This document shows positions 8,823 through 17,937 of a stretch of DNA of 64,000 nt, in pieces (within the stretch, counting starts at the first letter, position 1; the number at the start of each line of letters is the position of its first letter). Under the pieces are notes generated by a model. That model was not told the DNA's origin, did not search any database, and was given only the letters and a program-made list of their open reading frames with translations. The position numbers and the translations under genes were made by a program. This stretch comes from Methylophilaceae bacterium 11 (GTDB lineage Bacteria > Pseudomonadota > Gammaproteobacteria > Burkholderiales > Methylophilaceae), in assembly GCA_000525025.1 (NCBI GenBank), contig JCKJ01000001.1, positions 2,722,830 through 2,786,829 on the forward strand, written 5' to 3'.

Positions 8823-9275
8823 GTGATTAAATACAATTTCATCAAAACTTTACAATTGGTCATGTCTCTAGCTACTACGTTGACACCCCCCGCATTGCAA
8901 GTCGCCAGCAATCAATACTGGCGTGTAGGTTATCTATTATTGCTGGCATGTTGTCCGTTATCCGCATACGCAGAAATCACGGCCGAACAACTGGTCAACG
9001 ATGCTTATGCCGATGGCGCATTGATTGCTACTGCAAACGCTTGCCGAATTGAAAAGACGCAAATCAATCAGCTGATTTTCAAGCAGAAAAAAACTTCTTT
9101 GGATTTAGCCAAACAACACCAACTACCATTCGTGGCAAAAGATTACGATGACTATGTGGTCTCAGGGTTTGAGTCTGCCATGCGCGTACTATCGGATCAA
9201 CCAGAAGATAACGATGCACTGGCGGCCATTTGTGCTGGTGTGCAAGAAAAAATAGCCAAAAAAATAGCGCCCTAA
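8823..9275 (+). CDS. Unrecognised exported protein, up to 150 aa
   Basis: Not recognised. The hydrophobic stretch RVGYLLLLACCPLSAYAE around residues 34-51 looks like a signal peptide with cleavage after AYA. The mature part of about 100 residues has two Cys (ANACRI and AAICAG) that may form a disulfide, suggesting a small periplasmic protein. The start is uncertain: GTG at 8823 has AGGG five bases upstream but gives an overlong N-region; ATG at 8862 gives a more normal signal peptide. The stop codon lies inside the loop of a terminator hairpin. Confidence 0.6.
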   Translation: MIKYNFIKTLQLVMSLATTLTPPALQVASNQYWRVGYLLLLACCPLSAYAEITAEQLVNDAYADGALIATANACRIEKTQINQLIFKQKKTSLDLAKQHQLPFVAKDYDDYVVSGFESAMRVLSDQPEDNDALAAICAGVQEKIAKKIAP

Positions 9276-9287
9276 GCGCTATTTTTT
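9259..9287. terminator. Bidirectional terminator overlapping a stop codon
   Basis: A 12-base inverted repeat (AAAAAATAGCGC and its complement) flanks the loop CCTAA, with A and T runs on both sides. The TAA stop of the upstream gene is the last three bases of the loop, so the terminator doubles as the gene end. It can serve both that gene and the convergent protease gene. Confidence 0.85.
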
Positions 9288-9320
9288 ATCACGTCTTTAA
9301 CTCATTTACTCTTCATTCAC

Positions 9321-10355
9321 TTACTTTTCTGTAGCAGGTGTTAAGCCCATTGCTACTTTTAGCTGCATCGCAGCCACTTCATCCAATTTATTCAACGCAG
9401 CCACATTCATCATCGCCTCGTTGTGCTTGCCGCTTTCTTCCGCAATCAACCCTAAATAATAAATGGCTTGGCTATGCTGCTCGTTCATCGCTACCACACG
9501 GTACATGTGCTCTTCAGCTTTTTGATAGTTTTTAGCAGCGTACTCTGCAGCCGCTAAATAAAACCAAGCTTCTGTTGTATTGGGCTCTTTGGCTGCCCAT
9601 TCACTCGCAATACTCAGTAGCGCATTCCAATCCTCAGTTAAATAGGGATGCACAATTTTCATGAAGTATGGCCACTGTTCTGGCGCTAATGCCCAAAATG
9701 GTAACTCGCTTTTTGCGTTGACGGTTTGCTCAGGTAATTTCATCGCTGCTTTTACCCACTCCACTGGCATGTTGTAGTAATAGCTATTATGACCTGGACT
9801 TTTTAACGTAATCACACCCACCAAATTACCTTCACGGTCAAATACGCCACCGCCGCTGGCGCCCATATTAAATGAACTGGTGGCACGCACAACCACACTA
9901 TCGTCCATAGGGTATAAGCCTTTTACCACACCAAATGTACTGGTAGGGATAGGTAAGAAGCCTGGATAACCGATGGTGAATACAGGCTGCTCGTATTTCA
10001 GCGCCTCGCTGGAACCGATACGGGCAACTGGCGCATCTAAGCCTTCTGCTTTTAGGATACAAATATCATGGCGCCAATCTGGTTTGATTGCGCTGACATT
10101 GAATGAGGCGCCGTTGCTGACTACGCTAATGCTGGCTGCATTGGCGACAACATGACAATTGGTCACAATTTCATCTTTGGCCACTACGACGCCTGAACCC
10201 AAGCCGTAGCTGCCATTTGCTAACGCTACTTGTACTCGTAATACTTGCGCGTTGAGCTGATGAAGCAATTCTTGTGAAGGTTCGGCCTGAGCAACCGAAG
10301 CTACTCCTAAATATACCAGTGCCGAATACAATATGTGAGCATAAAACCTTGTCAT
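9321..10355 (-). CDS. Exported trypsin-like serine protease with TPR repeats
   Basis: Periplasmic S1-type (HtrA/DegP-like chymotrypsin fold) protease of 344 residues. A signal peptide ends at about residue 24 (ASVAQA-EP). The catalytic triad is complete: His in VTNCHVV, Asp in RHDICIL and Ser in NMGASGGGVF. There is no PDZ domain; instead the C-terminal third carries two or three TPR-like helices (YKAEEHMYRVVAMNEQHSQAIYYLG region), which would bind partner peptides. This protease-TPR arrangement differs from DegP. Leftward transcription meets the hairpin at 9259-9287. Substrate unknown. Confidence 0.88.
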   Translation of the reverse strand: MTRFYAHILYSALVYLGVASVAQAEPSQELLHQLNAQVLRVQVALANGSYGLGSGVVVAKDEIVTNCHVVANAASISVVSNGASFNVSAIKPDWRHDICILKAEGLDAPVARIGSSEALKYEQPVFTIGYPGFLPIPTSTFGVVKGLYPMDDSVVVRATSSFNMGASGGGVFDREGNLVGVITLKSPGHNSYYYNMPVEWVKAAMKLPEQTVNAKSELPFWALAPEQWPYFMKIVHPYLTEDWNALLSIASEWAAKEPNTTEAWFYLAAAEYAAKNYQKAEEHMYRVVAMNEQHSQAIYYLGLIAEESGKHNEAMMNVAALNKLDEVAAMQLKVAMGLTPATEK

Positions 10356-10952
10356 GATAAATCTCCAATCTACAACTACATTAATCTACAACAGCATTTG
10401 ATAAACCCCGCAAACCTAAAATTTTAAATAAACATGCTTTAGTATTTATAAAGCAATTCCCGTTCCAAGCCATTTGAGTGCACTTACTTTGACGAGCACC
10501 CAGTGCAAATAGCTGAGTAGGGCACAATGCAAGATTAATAGAAGACATCAAAAATCAATTGCTGGAAAACACTTAATAATATTGTTTAGTTTCCGCAATG
10601 ACATGGTCACTCGGCAATTACCACGCGGGGAAATTTAAAATAAAATTCATTAAAAACAATAGGTTGGTAAATTAATGCTATTGCACTGCTACTGGCAATA
10701 CAGCTTAATCTTATGCGTAGTATCAGTATTTTTACAGGGGCAATGTTAAGGCGGTTGTACGTTAGATCACGTATTCAGCTACATAACGGTGCTGAGTGAA
10801 TGCTAGATGCACACATTTTGAAAATCGTATCGTCACAAAATGCACACATTTGGTGCAAAAGTAAGGGTTGAAATTGCAATGAACCAATCATGTAGAATAA
10901 AAGTCACATCATTAAGCACTAAACTTTATCAACCAAGAGAAAGTGATTTACG
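10356..10952. other. Long intergenic region with a paired direct repeat
   Basis: About 600 bases without a convincing gene. It is AT-rich and holds the outward-reading starts of the protease (minus) and the lipoprotein (plus). A 12-base direct repeat ATGCACACATTT occurs at 10807-10818 and 10840-10851, 33 bases apart, within which CATTTTG and CAAAATG form an inverted pair. The repeats lie about 100-145 bases before the lipoprotein gene and may be regulator sites. A 24-codon frame from 10677 was seen but is not convincing. Confidence 0.5.
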
Positions 10953-11180
10953 ATGCGTAAAAAACTATATATTGGAAGAGCTAAGCCATTGATTATTGCA
11001 GTTGCATTGATGGTGGGATTAAGTGGGTGTAGTAGCATGACCACACGTAACAAGAATACTGCAATTGGTGCTGGGGTAGGTGCAGTTGCCGGTGCAGTAC
11101 TTACTGGCGGTAGTGGTATTGGTACAGTGGGTGGCGCTGCGATTGGCGGTATTATTGGTAATCAAGTCGGCAAGCATTAA
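10953..11180 (+). CDS. Glycine-zipper lipoprotein (OsmB-like)
   Basis: Lipoprotein of 75 residues. The N-terminus is positively charged, then a hydrophobic stretch ends at the lipobox LSGC (Cys at about residue 26). The mature part is a glycine-zipper 2TM domain (AIGAGVGAVAGAVLTGG and GTVGGAAIGGIIGNQVGKH), typical of osmotically induced lipoproteins such as OsmB and of SlyB-like proteins. It probably sits in the outer membrane. AGAGAAAG precedes the ATG. The unusually long upstream region with paired repeats suggests a regulated, perhaps stress-induced, promoter. A strong terminator follows. Confidence 0.85.
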   Translation: MRKKLYIGRAKPLIIAVALMVGLSGCSSMTTRNKNTAIGAGVGAVAGAVLTGGSGIGTVGGAAIGGIIGNQVGKH

Positions 11181-11197
11181 CATTCCTGTTACCCAAT

Positions 11198-11225
11198 AAA
11201 AACGGCGTGCTAGCACGCCGTTTTT
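11198..11225. terminator. Rho-independent terminator after the OsmB-like gene
   Basis: A perfect inverted repeat AAAAACGGCGTGC with a two-base centre (TA) and its complement ending in TTTTT. It can stop transcription in both directions and separates the lipoprotein gene from the convergent phoX. Confidence 0.92.
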
Positions 11226-11287
11226 ACACGTCATTATTATTAGTAGCGCAATCCAACTGCGCGAGATAGCAGATCTAGATAGCCAGA

Positions 11288-13414
11288 TTAAGTGCCAATC
11301 ACGCCACCATCGTCTTTCGTAATCACAATCACACTAGAACGTGGCTTCGCCACGCCTCTGCCACGGTACGTTGTAGGACCGTTGGCACCGTTGTCTGGCC
11401 AAGTTGAATGATCGGTAAAGCTGGTTGCCCAATCTTCACCAGGGTGCTGAATACCCACAAACATCGTCTTACCATCTGGCGTGCCAATCAGCCCCGTGAC
11501 TTCTGCATGCGGTGGTGCCGTTAAAAAGCGACGTGTTTCGCCAGTCGTCGGGTCTGCGCATAGCATCATATTGCCACCGATGTTGGCCCAATCGCCTTTT
11601 GCATCTCCGGGCTGATCCGTTTGAATCCATAGTCGGCCATGTTTATCAAACCATAAACCATCTGGCGCGCCGTAATCATCGCCATTGATATTGCCTTGAT
11701 AACCCACGTTTTGGCCATCGAACTCTGCATTGGTATAAGAACCCGCCAATGCTTTGGTGGTGGCTTTGTCTCCGCACTGCACAAAAATATCCCAGACAAA
11801 ACTCGTCGCGGTGACGGTGTCACCATCCTCACGCCAACGAATAATATGTCCATAATCGTTATCAGGTCTTGGGTTGGCTGCATCGACCACTGGATTGGCG
11901 GTGGCCGCAGTAGTAGTGCCATCGGCCTTGTTGGATGACACAGGCGTGTTGCCACGGCGGCTATTATTGGTCAATGTTAAATAGACTTCGCCAGTACTTG
12001 GATGCACTGAAGCCCATTCCGGCCTATCCATCATGGTTGCGCCTAAACGGTCGCCGGCCTGGCGTGCTTTAATCAACACCTCAGCTTGGTCAGCAAAACC
12101 ATTTTCCGGGGTTAATCCGTTTTGTCCCCAAATCAGGGGCAGCCAAGTGCCTGAACCATCGGCATTGAATTTTGCGACATACAGCGTGCCGTTATCTAAC
12201 ATATCTCGATTGGCGTGTTGATTACGCTTGTTGTATCTGCGTGCACACACAAATTTGTACACATACTCATTACGCTCATCATCTCCCATATATAAGGCTA
12301 CGCGCTCGTCAGCATCGACAGAAATGGCGGCACTTTCATGCTTAAAGCGGCCAAGCGCTGTGCGTTTAATCGGTTTACTTTTAGGATCCCATGGATCAAC
12401 TTCAACTACCCAGCCAAAGCGATTTGGCTCGTTACGATTTGCGCTTAACTCAAATCTCGGATCGGCCTCATGCCAGCGGTAACCAAAGCCAGCGCGACTG
12501 ATGCCATAGCGATTTTCATGTGCGGTTGGCACAAAGCTAGCATCTACAGAACCAAAATAGCCATTGAAGTTTTCTTCGCAAGTCAGGTAAGTGCCCCAAG
12601 GTGTATAGCCATTTGCACAATTATTCAACGTACCTAACACTAAGCGGCCTTTGTTGTCGGCTTCTGTACGCAACATTGCATGACCTGCAGCTGGGCCGCT
12701 GACAACGATAGGTGTATTGCCGGTGATACGGCGGTTAAACGGAGAATTGCGACGGACTTCCCAATCTTGCTTTTTCTCCTGATAAATCTCCACCACGTTC
12801 ACGCCATGGCCAGCCTGTTGCGCTTTGACCATTTCTGGCGTAATGGCGACTTTGGCATAATCAGCGGCCGGTGCAACGCCACTCAACAATGCTGGGTCGA
12901 CGTACTCGCTATTGGTCACTAACAAACCGCGTTTGCTTGCTAACGCGCCATGTCCTGTAAAGGGGAATGCAAAGTAATGCATGCCATCAGTATGGCCGCC
13001 ATAACATCGCACTTGTGTGGCTTCGTCCATAGGCGTAGAGGGATCCCAATGCGGCGCCTTGGTGAGAGAATCTCCCCATGACACTAGCACGCGTGCGGTA
13101 TAGCCAGCAGGCACAGTCACCGCATCAGTCATTGGAATCACATTGGGCGCAACTGGGATAAATCCAATGTCTGGTTGCTGATCAACTGGCTTGTGATCGC
13201 CTTTGTATTTGTGGGCAGAAGCATCATTGGCGACACAAGATAAAAGTGAACCGCCTACAGTAGCAAGCGCAGTAGCGCCAAGTGAGCCTTTGATAAAAGT
13301 GCGGCGTGTAAACAGACGCGTTTCGATCAAATCACGAATGGTCTCGTGACTGCTCGGGTTTGCAATGGTGTCGGCAGGGTTTAGCTTGCCATCCGGGTGT
13401 AGTGCACTACTCAT
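11288..13414 (-). CDS. phoX: PhoX family alkaline phosphatase
   Basis: Calcium/iron-dependent alkaline phosphatase of 708 residues, exported folded by the Tat system. The Tat motif is TRRTFIKGSLGA (Arg37-Arg38) followed by a short hydrophobic stretch. The body matches the PhoX/DUF839 beta-propeller family: GGHTDGMHYFAFP, the region NGYTPWGTYLTCEENFNGYFG, and PDGLWFDKHGRLWIQTD near the C-terminus. The ATG at 13414 follows AGGAG with six bases between; an upstream TTG in frame overlaps that ribosome site and is not used. A Pho box 58 bases upstream fits its role in scavenging organic phosphate. Length is normal. Confidence 0.93.
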   Translation of the reverse strand: MSSALHPDGKLNPADTIANPSSHETIRDLIETRLFTRRTFIKGSLGATALATVGGSLLSCVANDASAHKYKGDHKPVDQQPDIGFIPVAPNVIPMTDAVTVPAGYTARVLVSWGDSLTKAPHWDPSTPMDEATQVRCYGGHTDGMHYFAFPFTGHGALASKRGLLVTNSEYVDPALLSGVAPAADYAKVAITPEMVKAQQAGHGVNVVEIYQEKKQDWEVRRNSPFNRRITGNTPIVVSGPAAGHAMLRTEADNKGRLVLGTLNNCANGYTPWGTYLTCEENFNGYFGSVDASFVPTAHENRYGISRAGFGYRWHEADPRFELSANRNEPNRFGWVVEVDPWDPKSKPIKRTALGRFKHESAAISVDADERVALYMGDDERNEYVYKFVCARRYNKRNQHANRDMLDNGTLYVAKFNADGSGTWLPLIWGQNGLTPENGFADQAEVLIKARQAGDRLGATMMDRPEWASVHPSTGEVYLTLTNNSRRGNTPVSSNKADGTTTAATANPVVDAANPRPDNDYGHIIRWREDGDTVTATSFVWDIFVQCGDKATTKALAGSYTNAEFDGQNVGYQGNINGDDYGAPDGLWFDKHGRLWIQTDQPGDAKGDWANIGGNMMLCADPTTGETRRFLTAPPHAEVTGLIGTPDGKTMFVGIQHPGEDWATSFTDHSTWPDNGANGPTTYRGRGVAKPRSSVIVITKDDGGVIGT

Positions 13415-13455
13415 GTCATCTCCTAACAATTTTAAAATTTTGTATTATTGTTAAG

Positions 13456-13489
13456 ATTGTCTGCATTGAATATGACATCAGAATGACGT
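13456..13489 (-). promoter_or_regulatory. Pho box and -10 element upstream of phoX
   Basis: Read on the minus strand, ACGTCAT-TCTG-ATGTCAT (13489 down to 13472) gives two 7-base units with the 11-base period of the PhoB box (CTGTCAT twice); they match 5/7 and 6/7. Ten bases further on is GACAAT (13461-13456), a plausible -10 at the spacing known for PhoB-activated promoters. This fits induction of phoX under phosphate limitation. Confidence 0.6.
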
Positions 13490-13540
13490 GGGCAAATAGC
13501 CCTGATGCGTCTAGCTTACACACTGAGCAAGTGTATCAAC

Positions 13541-14473
13541 CTAAACGATAGTATTTCTGCCCGCTTGCTTGGCTTGATACAACTGCTTGTCTGTTTTTTC
13601 AATAAACGCAAATAAGTCATCTTTTTGAGATGGAATAATCGTATTCACGCCTTGGCTAATGGTCAGGATATTGGCCACTTGCGATTGCTGATGTGGAATA
13701 TTGGCCTGCTGTATTAAATGCTGACAGCGTTCTGCGATCGTTCTTGCCGCCACCGCATCGGTTTCTGGCAATACAATCACAAACTCTTCGCCACCAAACC
13801 TTGCAATCAAATCGCGTGAACGTGTCACCGCCTGACTCAAGACTTGTGTCACCTGCTTCAAGCAAGTATCGCCTTGCAGGTGGCCGTAACAATCGTTGTA
13901 TTGCTTAAAGAAATCAATGTCTAAGATAATTAATGACAGGGGATGGCGATGCCGTTTTGCATTCAGCCATTCCAGCTCAATCACCGAATCAAACATGCGG
14001 CGATTCGGTAAATCGGTTAGCCCATCTTTAAACGACAGGTGCTCCAGCTCTTTTTGCAGACGCAGTATTTCCTCTTCGGATTTCTTGCGTTCGCTAATAT
14101 CAAACATAAAACCAATCAGTGATGTCACTTCACCTTGTTCATCACGCACCACATGCACCACATCACGAATCCACACATAGTGACCACTTTTGGTCAAGGC
14201 ACGATAGTCGGCCTCGTGATCATGGCCCGCCTTAGATTGCGCGATACAATAACCAGGCACAATTTCGCGATCTTCCGGATGCATTCTGGCAACCCAATCT
14301 TCCGCGCTGACCCAGCTATCGACAGTCCAACCCAGTAGTTTTTCAATTTGCGGGCCGATATAACTGAACTGCATAGTGCGCCAATCGATTTGCCAAGGGA
14401 TGGCTTTGGTGGACTCAAGCAAGGTTTTATAGACGTCTTGATCGGTGGTTTGGTTCTGCGGTTGATTTTGCAT
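13541..14473 (-). CDS. PAS-GGDEF diguanylate cyclase
   Basis: Makes cyclic di-GMP. Order: a PAS domain of the PAS_3 type with PAC tail (about 15-135, ending FDISERKK), a short coiled coil (EEEILRLQKELEHLSF), then GGDEF domain with the active-site motif GGEEF at 227-231. The RSRD motif five residues before it is an intact inhibitory I-site, so product feedback is expected. No membrane segment: a cytosolic sensor, ligand unknown. The start at 14473 (MQNQPQNQ) is chosen because the 25 codons further upstream give an implausibly basic leader; neither start has a strong ribosome site. Confidence 0.9.
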   Translation of the reverse strand: MQNQPQNQTTDQDVYKTLLESTKAIPWQIDWRTMQFSYIGPQIEKLLGWTVDSWVSAEDWVARMHPEDREIVPGYCIAQSKAGHDHEADYRALTKSGHYVWIRDVVHVVRDEQGEVTSLIGFMFDISERKKSEEEILRLQKELEHLSFKDGLTDLPNRRMFDSVIELEWLNAKRHRHPLSLIILDIDFFKQYNDCYGHLQGDTCLKQVTQVLSQAVTRSRDLIARFGGEEFVIVLPETDAVAARTIAERCQHLIQQANIPHQQSQVANILTISQGVNTIIPSQKDDLFAFIEKTDKQLYQAKQAGRNTIV

Positions 14474-14572
14474 GATGACTTTGTGACTCTTTATTCTTAA
14501 GCGATATTTTATACGGATATTTAAATCTTTAACGGCATGAGTTACCAATATATTTAATTATTCACGAATAAA

Positions 14573-14815
14573 TTACTCGCGTAGCTTGTTTGTCACTGAA
14601 GATTTTTCTTGCCTGAGTGGTGTGAGTAAATCGCTTAACCCATTATGGTCAATTTCTTGCATCAATTGTAATAAGCGCCCTAGCTCACCTTTAGGAAAGC
14701 CCTCACGTGCAAACCAGTTTAAATAGTGACCGGGCAAATCGGCCAGTAAACGCCCTTTGTATTTGCCGTATGGCATGGGAAAAGTCACCAACTTTACTAA
14801 ATCTTCATCATGCAT
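14573..14815 (-). CDS. DUF3820 family protein
   Basis: Small soluble protein of 80 residues of the DUF3820 family. The diagnostic motif is MPYGKYKGRLLADLPGHYLNWFAREGFPKGELG, seen from residue 14, which in the family resembles a nuclease-associated domain also found fused to exonucleases. Members are sometimes named putative quorum-sensing-regulated virulence factors, but the function is not established. It lies 99 nt upstream of the diguanylate cyclase on the same strand, and divergently from the ABC exporter gene. Confidence 0.85.
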   Translation of the reverse strand: MHDEDLVKLVTFPMPYGKYKGRLLADLPGHYLNWFAREGFPKGELGRLLQLMQEIDHNGLSDLLTPLRQEKSSVTNKLRE

Positions 14816-14932
14816 TTGGCTATGTTAAAGCAATTGTTCTGTGAATCCACGTAATTATTTATTCACTTGATGCACTTTAAACATGGCATCATGGTCTCCA
14901 ATATATAGGCATGATGAACGAAAAAGACAACA

Positions 14933-16729
14933 ATGGCAGAAACCAATTCCTCCGCAAGTAGCACTCAAAGCAAAAACGTCGCTTCACTTAAAGATTTATG
15001 GCCTTTTTTAAAACCATATCGCCTGCAGGCCAGCATCGCCTTTGTGTTGCTGTGTTTAGCATCTGGCGCATTACTATTGGTGCCATTGGCGTTTCGCGAT
15101 TTGATTGACGTGGGTTTTGGCAGTGCAAAAACCGCTAACCTAGCCAGTCATGTCAACCTTAACACACAGTTTGGCGTACTCTTTGGCTTGGCTGCTTTCT
15201 GGGCATTGATGGTCGCCTCACGTTATTTCACAGTCTCGTGGATAGGCGAGCGCGTCACTGTTGACTTACGTAGCGCGGTCTACGGGCGTGTGATGCACCA
15301 ATCGCCACAATTTTTTGAGACATTACAAACGGGCGAGGTACTATCGCGCCTCACCGGCGATACCACACTGATTCAAACGGTGGTGGGTAGCTCCGCATCC
15401 ATGGGCTTACGCAGCTTATTCCAATTTATTGGCGGCATGATCATGCTGGCCGTCACTAGCTTTTACCTGTTCTCCATCAATATCGGGCTGATGATCTGTC
15501 TGATTCTACCAATCATGATGATTGGCCGCTCTGTAAAAAAGCTCTCGCGTGAATCGCAAGATCGTATCGCGGATAGCTCTGCCATGGCGGGTGAGATTTT
15601 AAATGCCATGCCCACCGTGCAATCGTATACCCAAGAGCAGCGCGAGATTAAACGCTTTACCGCCTCTGCCGAGCTCAGCTTCAAGACTGCTATCCGCAGA
15701 GTACGCGTGCGCGCCTTACTGACCGCCATCATTATCACTGCGGTCATGGGCACCATTATCTTTGTATTGTGGCTAGGCGCACGCCAAGTCAGCCAAGGGG
15801 TGATGACGGGAGGAGAGTTAGCCTCGTTTGTACTTTACGCAGCAATGGTAGCGGGTAGTGTGAGCACCATGGCCGAAGTATGGGGCGATATCATGCGTGC
15901 GGCGGGGGCAACGGAACGCTTGTTGGAGTTATTACACACTACATCCCCCATCCAGGCATCTGAAAATCAGCTTGCTTTGGCAAATCACCTACAGGCGTCG
16001 ATTTCCTTTCAAGATGTGCATTTTTACTATCCATCCAGACCATTAAGCCCGGCACTTAAACAAATCAACCTAGAAATTAAAGCGGGAGAGACAATTGCCT
16101 TAGTCGGGCCTTCTGGTGCTGGCAAAACCACCATGTTTCAACTGCTATTGCGTTTTTACGATGTCATTTCTGGCAGCATTCAGATCAATGGTCAAGATAT
16201 TCGCCAGCTTTCACTGCAAGACTTACGCGGCATGATGGCGATTGTGCCCCAAGATCCCGTCATCTTTTCAGCCAACGTATTAGAGAATATTCGCTATGGA
16301 CGTCAAAATGCGACTGATACTGAAGTGATGGCCGCCGCAGAAGCAGCACAAGTCGCACAGTTTGTGACACAACTACCTGAAGGTTACCAAACCTTTTTAG
16401 GCGAGCGCGGCACCCGCTTGTCTGGAGGTCAGCGCCAGCGCATTGCCATTGCGCGCGCCATTTTAAAAGATGCCCCCATCTTATTGCTAGACGAAGCCAC
16501 CAGTGCATTGGATGCAGAATCCGAAATTTTGGTGCAACAAGGCTTGAACGCCGCTATGCAAGGCCGCACCACCTTGATCATTGCCCATCGTTTAGCCACC
16601 GTGCAAAAAGCAGATCGCATCATTGTGATGGAGCATGGGGAAATTGTGGAAATGGGCAGCCCAGAACAGTTACGACTGCAGTCTGGACTGTACGCCAAGC
16701 TGGCTAATCTACAGTTTGATGCAAGTTAG
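14933..16729 (+). CDS. ABC exporter (MsbA-like transmembrane plus ATPase)
   Basis: Half-transporter of 598 residues that works as a homodimer, or as a heterodimer if a partner exists elsewhere. Six membrane helices fill about residues 35-325. The nucleotide-binding domain has Walker A GPSGAGKTT near 392, the Q-loop VPQDP, signature LSGGQRQRIAIARA near 496, Walker B ILLLDEATSALD and the switch His in IIAHRLATV. It resembles MsbA/BmrA-type lipid or multidrug exporters; I cannot name the substrate. The first 25 residues are polar and Ser-rich. Monocistronic, convergent with hemE. Confidence 0.9.
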   Translation: MAETNSSASSTQSKNVASLKDLWPFLKPYRLQASIAFVLLCLASGALLLVPLAFRDLIDVGFGSAKTANLASHVNLNTQFGVLFGLAAFWALMVASRYFTVSWIGERVTVDLRSAVYGRVMHQSPQFFETLQTGEVLSRLTGDTTLIQTVVGSSASMGLRSLFQFIGGMIMLAVTSFYLFSINIGLMICLILPIMMIGRSVKKLSRESQDRIADSSAMAGEILNAMPTVQSYTQEQREIKRFTASAELSFKTAIRRVRVRALLTAIIITAVMGTIIFVLWLGARQVSQGVMTGGELASFVLYAAMVAGSVSTMAEVWGDIMRAAGATERLLELLHTTSPIQASENQLALANHLQASISFQDVHFYYPSRPLSPALKQINLEIKAGETIALVGPSGAGKTTMFQLLLRFYDVISGSIQINGQDIRQLSLQDLRGMMAIVPQDPVIFSANVLENIRYGRQNATDTEVMAAAEAAQVAQFVTQLPEGYQTFLGERGTRLSGGQRQRIAIARAILKDAPILLLDEATSALDAESEILVQQGLNAAMQGRTTLIIAHRLATVQKADRIIVMEHGEIVEMGSPEQLRLQSGLYAKLANLQFDAS

Positions 16730-16784
16730 ACTGTCAAAATTGACGACGCCAGCCCCTGCAAAGTAGTGGCCCGAGTGTCATGAA

Positions 16785-17846
16785 TTAAACGTGGTACTGC
16801 TTACTGTGCTTGTGAACAGCGGCAATAAACGCTGCAGCATTTTCTGGTGGCGTCCATTGTGTAATGCCATGACCCAAGTTAAATACATGGCCATGGCCAC
16901 GGCCGTAGCTGGCTAAAATACTTGCCACTTCTTTCTCAATCGCTTCTGGTGTACTTAACAAAATGGCTGGGTCCATATTGCCTTGTAGCCCCACTTTGTT
17001 ACCCACACGCTGACGTGCTTGACCAATATCTACGGTCCAATCTAAGCCTAAAGCATCTGCACCAATGGCAGCTTGTGCTTCTAGCCACAGCGCACCGCCC
17101 TTGGTAAATACAATGCTAGGCACTGTTTTCCCATCTGCCGTTTTGGTTAAACCCGCCACGATTTTTTGCATATAATTGAGTGAGAACTCAACATAGGCGT
17201 TGTGTGATAGTGCGCCACCCCATGAATCAAAGATCATGACCGCTTGTGCACCTGCAGCAATTTGCGCATTGAGGTATTGAATAATAGTTTGCGCATTCAC
17301 CTCTAAAATATGATGCAGCAATTCCGGACGCGCATACATCAGCTTTTTAGTGTTTAAGAAGTCTGTACCACCTTTTCCTTCCACCATATAGGTGGCAAGC
17401 GTCCATGGGCTACCAGAAAAACCAATCAGTGGTACGCGCCCATTCAAGGCTTTTCGGATGCTGCTGACTGCATCAAACACATACTGCAGCTTGGCCATGT
17501 CTGGCACTTCTAGTGCGCGGATAGAAGCTTCATCACTGGCACTGCGCTCAAACTTAGGGCCTTCACCTTCGGTGAAATATAGCCCCAAACCCATGGCATC
17601 TGGCACCGTTAAAATATCCGAAAACAGAATGGCGGCATCTAATGGGTAGCGGTCTAGTGGCTGTAAGGTCACTTCTGTAGCAAAGCTAGGGCTTTGACAT
17701 AACTGCATAAAACTACCAGCTGTTTTGCGGCTTTCACGATACTCTGGTAAATAACGCCCCGCTTGACGCATCATCCATACTGGCGTGTATGTAGTGGGTT
17801 GGCGCATCAGCGCTTTTAAAAAAGTATCGTTTTGTAATGTGGTCAT
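16785..17846 (-). CDS. hemE: Uroporphyrinogen decarboxylase
   Basis: Removes the four acetate carboxyls of uroporphyrinogen III to give coproporphyrinogen III in haem synthesis; cytosolic dimer. The 353-residue protein has the family's N-terminal signature [16 protein letters not shown] and the second signature [14 protein letters not shown], with the substrate Asp in [12 protein letters not shown]. Length is typical. It lies downstream of gltBD on the same strand, but a strong terminator hairpin ends 11 nt ahead of its ATG, so its transcription must either read through that hairpin or start very close. Only GAGC lies upstream as a weak ribosome site. Confidence 0.97.
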   Translation of the reverse strand: MTTLQNDTFLKALMRQPTTYTPVWMMRQAGRYLPEYRESRKTAGSFMQLCQSPSFATEVTLQPLDRYPLDAAILFSDILTVPDAMGLGLYFTEGEGPKFERSASDEASIRALEVPDMAKLQYVFDAVSSIRKALNGRVPLIGFSGSPWTLATYMVEGKGGTDFLNTKKLMYARPELLHHILEVNAQTIIQYLNAQIAAGAQAVMIFDSWGGALSHNAYVEFSLNYMQKIVAGLTKTADGKTVPSIVFTKGGALWLEAQAAIGADALGLDWTVDIGQARQRVGNKVGLQGNMDPAILLSTPEAIEKEVASILASYGRGHGHVFNLGHGITQWTPPENAAAFIAAVHKHSKQYHV

Positions 17847-17857
17847 TGCTTATGCTC

Positions 17858-17887
17858 AAAAAACTTGGGGATACATCGTATCCCCAA
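17858..17887 (-). terminator. Terminator between gltD and hemE, inside the hemE leader
   Basis: On the minus strand a perfect 10-base stem TTGGGGATAC with a 3-base loop (GAT) is followed by GTTTTTT. It should end the gltBD transcript. The T-run stops 11 nt before the hemE start codon, so the hairpin lies in the hemE 5' leader and could act as an attenuator. Confidence 0.85.
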
Positions 17888-17937
17888 TTCAATTATCAAA
17901 CACTGATGAATATCAATCTAACTTATCTTGCTATGCA

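Noticed and set aside
10677..10751. 24-codon hydrophobic frame in the 10.4-10.9 kb gap
   Set aside because: No strong ribosome binding site and no visible context; likely chance.
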